Source: Bicyclus anynana | Taxonomy: Eukaryota; Arthropoda; Insecta; Lepidoptera; Nymphalidae | Length of the DNA: 64,000 nt | Direction of reading: 5' to 3' | NCBI RefSeq assembly: GCF_947172395.1 | Contig: NC_069090.1 | Location: forward strand, 14,776,962 to 14,840,961 | Part shown: piece after piece, positions 57,426 through 64,000 of the stretch | Position numbering within the stretch: position 1 is the first letter of the stretch | Layout of the letters: every line of letters begins with the position of its first letter | Position numbers and translations under genes: made by a program | The notes under the pieces: model-generated | What the model was told of the DNA's origin: nothing | Seen by the model: only the letters and a program-made list of their open reading frames with translations | The model's database searches: none

Positions 57426-59128
57426 ATATTTTAAAAACTGTTCATAAAAACTAAAGAAATAGGATGGAGTATTTTTTATTGGTAATTATTGATTATTATA
57501 TTAATTTACGAATTGTTGTTAGTGTTAAATTTTTAAATACAAATTATGAAAAAAGTTTGTTTAGGCAGTTGTCAAGGAGACGCGTGACGTTTGTTTTTTT
57601 TAATGGGTTTCTCCGGCTTCAGTACGTGGCTTGTAAAAACTCACTCTGGTTACTCTGTGGGTGATCATAAAAACGTTTATTTGGCAATTTTTTCAAACAA
57701 ATATCTATACTAATACTAGCGGACCCAGGTAAGCTTTGCTTTGACTTATTTACACTTCTTACCAATTCCTACCCTACACTACCCTATTACTGTTTGAATC
57801 TTTTGTCAAACATTGTTTGATGAAAACTGTTAAGTTTGACAGGCAAGTTTGTCTGAAATGTTTGATTGTTTCAAAGACAAATCCTGCAAAATGTTAACTT
57901 ACGGTGTTTCTACTGGGAAGTAAGCTGGGAACTATTACATAAATTAGTACCGATCCCTTGACTATTACTTTCAGGGTGACCTGTTTAGTCACTCTTGATC
58001 CTAATTGGCACCGAGTAATTTAAGTAATTAGGTTTAGAGGGCAAAAGCTAACAGAAAAGGTAAAGTATTTCATAATGAATTTTTTTTCAATGATTTTTCA
58101 ATTCGTTTCAAGTGTTTACTGCATTGATCTTCCATGCTATCATATTGAGTAGGTATACCTATCAATCAATTGCCCTTTCTTTAAATAATTCATAGATCAA
58201 TATTCGCAGAAAAACTGGATACGCTTCTTGCGTATTCCAACACCTTATGGAATGTGGAATGCGGAATGCTCACCTGTCCGCGTTCCCGTCGACCAAACTG
58301 GCTCTCCCTACGTTATTCAAAAATCAACTTTTATGCACAGCGCTTTAAAGCTTAAATTCAATAGCTAGGATGGAAAGTACATGTTGATAGATAGATATGG
58401 GATATCGTTTATTGATTTGTTCGACAGAGCTCCATCTGGTCTATGCTCGCCTAGTACTTTTCGATACTTCCTCCATTATCGATGATTTCCGATACTTCGG
58501 TTTTCAATAGGGATTGGCAAATAATGCACACCCCTCTTATCCCCCAGTCTACTCTTCATAAATCACAGTACGGAAACATTGTTTTGAAATACATACAAAG
58601 ATATTACTTGAAAAAATTATTGTGTTAATATCTCATATAAATAAAAAATAAAAAGCATTACAATAATTACTTTTAACAAACATTAAAACAATTAAGTAAT
58701 CAATGAAAAGGAAGTTAATTACAAATTACTTCAGGTAAAGAATTATTTTCATTTCTTTTGTTTTCACATCCCAGCAAGTGATTTTTATTCCTGCGAAGAA
58801 TGAATAGGCGAAGGTTTAAACACTCCAAAGTTTGATTAGTGGGAATGAAGTACGGTTATTATATTCGATAGTCGTGAGAAAGTCGTGGAGTTGTGGGAAA
58901 GAAAACTCTTACCAGTCTATGTGTTCCTGGTGATATCGAAGAAGTTTCTTCCCGAATTTCTCACGCTCCAAACCCGAAACTCAAGATTGTCAAAGCAAGT
59001 TTCACTCTTATTACAAAGCTAATAAAACAGCAAATGAATTTTGTTTTACTAAATAAGGTATTTTTAATCATCTGCTTCTGAATCAGCTGGTCTCATTCGA
59101 TTTATGCATCCGGTTCGAAAATGTTTCG
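57426..59128. other. Intergenic, nothing assigned
   Basis: AT-rich. A dispersed-repeat end (ACTAATACTAGCGGACCC) is at 57710. Two GATA/CGAT-rich patches near 58380-58510 resemble 61315-61440. No gene. Confidence 0.4.
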
Positions 59129-59397
59129 TCAAATAAATTTAAACTTTATTTCTATAGGTTCGAAAGCCTGCAATATTGAATAGGAATAGGCATCCCGTTT
59201 GTGTCCTTCTCTAACCCACGGTTCGTTGACTCCGACCGCGTCGGTAAGCTCATCCGCTGGAGTATGGATAATTTAGTCGGGAACAGACAGGAATGCGGTT
59301 GATCTCCACGTACCTCTGCATTCCTAGTATTTGTGGAGGCTTGGAACTCTTTTGGAGCCATTATTTGTTTCCATCCCCTTTTATTTTCCGAAGCCAA
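59129..59397 (-). other. GC-elevated patch with overlapping open frames
   Basis: Two minus-strand frames overlap. One is an 81-codon frame starting MASENKRGWKQIM. The other, after an acceptor-like CATACTCCAG, reads DELTDAVGVNEPWVREGHKR on to a stop near 59129 and looks more protein-like. Base composition differs from its neighbours. It may be a decayed exon or a transposon fragment; no family was recognised. Confidence 0.25.
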
Positions 59398-60221
59398 ATA
59401 AATAATTGTTGTAAAAAAGGTATTTTAGAACTACATACTCGTAAGAGTTACCATTTACTGGTCACATAATCTATAACTGTACACTAATATTTTATAGAGG
59501 TTAAACATATTTTGTCTACCATTTGACCTGTTCTGTTCTACAAAGTTCCAAATGAGACGCCTAATGGACATAAACATCCTTCTCAGTACTAGTACTTACT
59601 TAACCTTTCTTTACAAATTTACAGAAAATTGCACTTAAAGCAAAATAAGAATCATTGGTAACAGATTTGACCTTTGCAAGTTTATTTTTCGTTTTTAGCA
59701 TAGAGCGAAGTGTAGGGATCTATATGTATACTCATAGTTATGAATTACAAGTATTGTTTGACTTATACATTTATATTTTGAGCAATAACAAATTACATGC
59801 ATGGAATTTATATATGTATAGAATCTTATTCTATACTTATAATTATTTTATTCTAACCTTGAGACGTCCTTTGTTAAAGTTATATTAGTTATTACGTATT
59901 GCATAAATGCTATAAAATTTATTATGATCAATACAAAATAACTGTAATTCAGGTATCCACTATCCATGTATTCTTCTATAAAACCTATGAAAATTTTCTA
60001 AGTGTAGGTATGTCTTGTATCACCGAGATTTTTGTGTGTGAATAACTACGAGATCGTAGTTCGTAGCTTGTAGGTCTCAGAATGGCATAAAACATGGTTT
60101 CAGCGAGTTGATCAAGTTCTCGGATTTTTTCAGTTCAAGAAGCTTTTGCTAAGCTTTATGCATTGATACAAAGTTGTTACAATTCTTCATCACAATCGTT
60201 ATTAATTAAACAAAATTAACT

Positions 60222-60992
60222 TTGTTTATTGATAAGTATCAAAATGTGCAATCGCTGCAAGATCTTGAGAAAATGCTGACCGACCTTAGCCATTCCTCCA
60301 GACAAGTGGGTTTAGTGATGAACATGGATAAAACTAAAATCATGCTCAATGAGCACGTCATCACGATGCCCATAATTATCGATAATGCCAGCATCGAAGT
60401 TGTTCAGGAATACAACTACCTCGGTCAAATGATACAACTAGGTAGGAATAACTTCGACAAGGAAGCTGACAGAAGAATTCAGCTTGGTTGGGCAGCATTT
60501 GGGAAATTACGTCGGGTCTTCAATTCGTCAATACCCCAAAGCCTGAAGACAAAAGTCTTTAATGAGTGTGTCTTGCCTGTTATGACGTATGGAGCGGAAA
60601 CGTGGACACTGACTATTGGCCTTATCCACAAATTTAAAGTCGCTCAGCGAGCTATGGAAAGGGCTATGTTAGGAGTCTCTCTGAAGGATAAAATCCGGAA
60701 CGAGGAAATCCGTAGGAGAACGAAAATAATTGATGTAGCCCAAAGAATTAGCAAACTGAAGTGGCAGTGGGCGGGCCATATCTGTCGTAGAACAGATGGC
60801 CGCTGGGGCAGACGTGTTCTGGAGTGGAGACCGCGTACTAGCAAACGCAGTGTAGGACGCCCTCCAGCTAGATGGTCCGACGACATCAAGAAGGTAGTGG
60901 GAAGTGGCTGGATGAGGAAGGCGGAGGATCGTGTGTGGTGGCGCGCTCTCGGAAAGGCCTATGTCCAGCAGTGGACGAATACAGGCTGTTGA
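60222..60992 (+). mobile_element. 5'-truncated RTE-like LINE with intact C-terminal frame
   Basis: The 256-codon frame starts inside the reverse transcriptase just after the FADD region (VQSLQDLEKMLTDLS), then has NMDKTKIML, YNYLGQMIQ, VLPVMTYGAETW, RAMERAMLGVSLKDKIRNEE, WQWAGHICRR and RSVGRPPARWSDDIKKV. It ends CAGCAGTGGACGAATACAGG and a GAT repeat tail. No frameshift is visible, so the insertion is recent. Truncation is typical of incomplete reverse transcription. Confidence 0.85.
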
Positions 60993-61004
60993 TGATGATG
61001 ATGA

Positions 61005-61797
61005 TCAAAATGTGTCTAGTTCATAGATTAGTGTTGTTCTTCGCTCTTTTTGGTTGTTTCGTATGTTTTTATGCTTGCAACTGTTAACAAAAGTACCCAT
61101 TGAAAATGCCGAAATAGCAATGAAAAACGAAGAAAAGATTTAAGTAATCGGTTGACCCCCGCGGCTGACGCAGAACTGTTTTAAAACTCCGGAAAGAAAA
61201 ATTATACTTTTATTTTATCTTCATTATCACTAGAACTATGTATATGTATGGCGTTTATTCAAATTTATTCTAAATATAGTTATACTAGGGAGAATAAATT
61301 TGTTACGGTTGAGTTTAATCAATCGGTAATCGAACGGGTATCGACAACCATCGATAATGGATAGCTGATCGGAAAGTACTAGGACATTACGAACTGCGTA
61401 GAGCTCTTCCGAACCGATCAATATCCGATACCCGGGACGACCCACACCAATACAACCACCGTGACGCGGTATACATACATAAATTTTCCTGTGATGCTAT
61501 GGATAACTTTATTTATGACGGTCTTGTTTCATTATTGAAAGTGGAAACAAAACGTTTGAAATACTTCGTTGTTACTTATTAAACAGATGAAAACCTACTA
61601 AATAACACATACAGATAAATTAATTGAAATCCAAAACACATTAATGACAAACATTTTTGGAGAAAAGCATAACACTAACACTTAACAAGCAAGCAAACTT
61701 AAGCAGCATTGACTATTTTATATTGTTCAATTCCCAAACCTGGCCTGCTACATAAAATTTTCTAGAATGAAAATTATAATTTTTTAAGAAGAACCAA
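61005..61797. other. Intergenic, nothing assigned
   Basis: A CGAT-rich patch at 61320-61440 (TATCGACAACCATCGATAAT) may be an old element. No gene was recognised. Confidence 0.4.
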
Positions 61798-62058
61798 GTT
61801 CACTAACATAGCTCAGCGAGCCGCCAAGCTGAAGTGCCAAGGGCAGTCCGTATAGTTCAAAGAGCCGACGGGCGTTGGGGTCCCAAGGTACTGGAATGGC
61901 GACCACGCACCGAGAACCGCAGTGTTGGTCGACCCTCCAACCGACCAAACGACCGAACCGGTGGACAGAAGATATCAAGCGGGTTGCAGGGAGCCGTTAT
62001 GTCTCGCTAGTTTATGCAAGAGGGCTATGTCCATCGTTTGTTAATAATGATGATGATC
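61798..62058 (+). mobile_element. LINE 3' tail fragment, decayed
   Basis: Forward fragments AQRAAKLKCQ, RADGRWGPKVLEWRP and KRVAGSR match the other tails. It ends in AATGATGATGAT. Confidence 0.7.
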
Positions 62059-62375
62059 ACACAGTTCACACCTAGGACTTCATGAGCATTTAGAAACACA
62101 GACCTACGTAAGTAGTATTCTAAGAAATAACATTTACTTCTGTAAATTACAAATACGTTTTAGTCTAGCAGTTTATCTGCGAGCCGAAAATTCTTATCTT
62201 TATTTACGATCTAAAATTACTTTCAATTTACTCCCTCAAGCACCTTAAATAGCGTAATAAAATGTCCATAAATAAATTTATATTGGTCCCTTGCTTACTT
62301 TAAATCTAAATTATTTTTGTTATTTCTGTTAATATGTCTTTTGTTGTGTGTTGTTGTGTGCATTGATCTGGTGTT

Positions 62376-62640
62376 AACAGCCTCGTTTGTCCAATGTGAT
62401 TTCTGATCACGAGGTTCAGGGATCGAGTCCTGGGACGGGCTACGAAATACTAAGCTTTATTTCTTGTTAAAATTTTCAGTAAAACGCCCGGAATTCGGAA
62501 GTTGATGGTGATCTGATAGCGTTCTCTTCTCTTTTCCTAAGAGAAATATAATCACCCTAAACCCACAAACTGGTAGGTGGTTAGGTCTAAGCTACATATC
62601 CCCTCTCTTGTAAAGGAGGACTGGCGGTGTAGTGTAAATC
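62376..62640 (+). mobile_element. tRNA-headed SINE-like repeat, family D
   Basis: The head is AACAGCCTCGTTTGTCCAAT with a B-box-like GGATCGAGTCCTGGG. The body contains AATCACCCTAAACCCACAAA and TGTAAAGGAGGACTGGCGGT. Confidence 0.55.
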
Positions 62641-62770
62641 TGAGAAAAACAATAATTAAATTTAATTACTTATAATAAAATTTAATTGAACATTGTTAAA
62701 AAAAATAATAAATGAGACAAGAAATAATATGATTTATTTATAGTATTACAATAATTACTAATAATTATTG

Positions 62771-62816
62771 ACCGACCCTTTACAATAATTACTAGTAATT
62801 ATTGTAAAGGGTCGGT
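62771..62816. repeat. Perfect 46-bp palindrome without loop
   Basis: ACCGACCCTTTACAATAATT followed by ACT pairs exactly with the next 23 bases; the centre is ACTAGT. A looser inverted relation extends outward through TAATAATTA. Confidence 0.9.
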
Positions 62817-64000
62817 TAATAATTAATTAAGCCTGCCCCACGAAAGTTCACGTCAAAAGTTTGATAAGGGTTTGATATCCCCCTTACGACTGTCAGAAAA
62901 AGGGGAATAAATATTGTTTTTTAAAAGAAAACTTATTAACTAAAATTTAAATAAAATAAAAACTTTAATAAACTTAACACGAAAGCTCCGCTCCACGCTT
63001 CGCCAGATTCCAGTTTTCGCGGAAAAATCTCCCCGCGTCACGACCTCTGATACCAGGGTAGCATAGAGTTCCACTGTTTAAACTGTGTATATGGCAAACG
63101 CCTATAAACCGGATTTTCATGACGCCCAAAACTATTCCTCTAATACGTATTCTAATGAAAACTTTCCAATATGAATAAGTGTATTTAGATCAGAAAACTA
63201 AGTGTAGAACAAAATCGGGCAATACAGTAAAAATATAGTAGGTATAGCTCCATGATACTTTAATTAAATTAAAGTATCGTGAAACTGTTATCCTATATGA
63301 TGGGTATGTCGATTATATGTCCATTATATGCCAATTATGCGTTACATAATACATTTGCAAGAAGTTGCGAGATCCTTATCATATCATAGACTCTCGGTGA
63401 ACTACATGCCAGTACTAGAACACGCTAGAACCTTTTTAAAACACTTCAAAACAATCATTGTGAAACGTACCTCGTGTAAAAAGGCCAATTGGGCGTGGCT
63501 TCAGTTACGGATCAACAACCTGTTGGGGAGAGCCTCAAACCCCCCTGCGCAGAAATATAGCGCAGGGTGGTGGCTTGGGTAAAAACTGACTCATGTCATA
63601 CCGTGGATATCATGTTATCCTGGTGACTCATGTTTTCATAGCGAGACGGACAATTTTAATGGTTGAGCTTTCCAAGAAAATGTATGGAGAATTTTCCTCG
63701 CATAATTGGAATTAATATTTTGTATTATGAGTAAGTAATTACTAAAAACTTTAAATACAATAGATGTCACAAAGACATCATTGCATGTGTAAATTAACAA
63801 TAAAATTATTCTTATTAAAAAGCTTTGACCGTCACCTTAAGAAGCTTTCGCTTAATTGCTGGATCGAGAGCGGATATAGATACAGAAGGGAGTGAATTCT
63901 TGAGACACATTTTGTGAGGAGGTTCCTCTCTCTGGAGCCCTGACCACCGGTTGCTTGGGCACGCGAATGCCCTGCAGCGGGAGGGTTGATTGCTTTGATA
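62817..64000. other. Intergenic, no gene recognised
   Basis: Small hairpins are at 63254-63278 (GATACTTTAATT arms) and 63544-63566 (CCTGCGC / GCGCAGG). The last 120 bases are GC-richer (CGCGAATGCCCTGCAGCGGG) and may enter another repeat beyond the window. Confidence 0.4.

Overview
This window looks like lepidopteran (moth or butterfly) nuclear DNA. It is AT-rich and gene-poor, with GT/AG introns. It is dense in tRNA-headed SINEs, RTE-like LINE tails and small terminal-inverted-repeat elements of the kind common in Lepidoptera. Only one gene can be named with certainty: a class I fructose-bisphosphate aldolase (+ strand, eight coding exons between 28894 and 41015). Its exons join in phase to 364 codons, and the expected catalytic residues are present.

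Layout. 0.4-4.2 kb: a full-length, reverse-oriented LINE with a 15-bp target-site duplication; its ORF2 is broken by a perfect foldback palindrome. 4.3-11.6 kb: SINEs, MITEs and hairpins, no gene. 11.6-16.1 kb: two divergent, intronless genes for small secreted peptides (112 aa on -, 89 aa on +). They share a C-terminal two-cysteine motif and each has its own TATA box. 16.2-26 kb: LINE tails, SINEs, several small DNA transposons with readable target-site duplications, and a 42-bp-arm hairpin. 26.1-27.6 kb: a likely non-coding first exon (probably aldolase) and the first two exons of an unrecognised gene with a Lys/Gly-rich N-terminus. 28.9-41.3 kb: aldolase. Four decayed copies of coding exon 4 lie in the following intron, and a decayed partial copy of exon 3 lies just after exon 3. 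41.3-53.7 kb: nested MITEs, G-rich minisatellites, SINEs and one orphan terminal-exon-like ORF. 53.74-55.0 kb: a 24-unit minisatellite with a higher-order period of 522 bp. 55-64 kb: a pogo-like transposon remnant, LINE fragments, weak ORF candidates and AT-rich DNA.

The most interesting material is (1) the divergent secreted-peptide pair, (2) the fossil tandem exon array inside aldolase, (3) the higher-order minisatellite with both strands open, and (4) repeated perfect short-loop palindromes, one of which demonstrably arose by inverted duplication inside a LINE ORF. All family assignments are from reading the sequence; no database search was possible.
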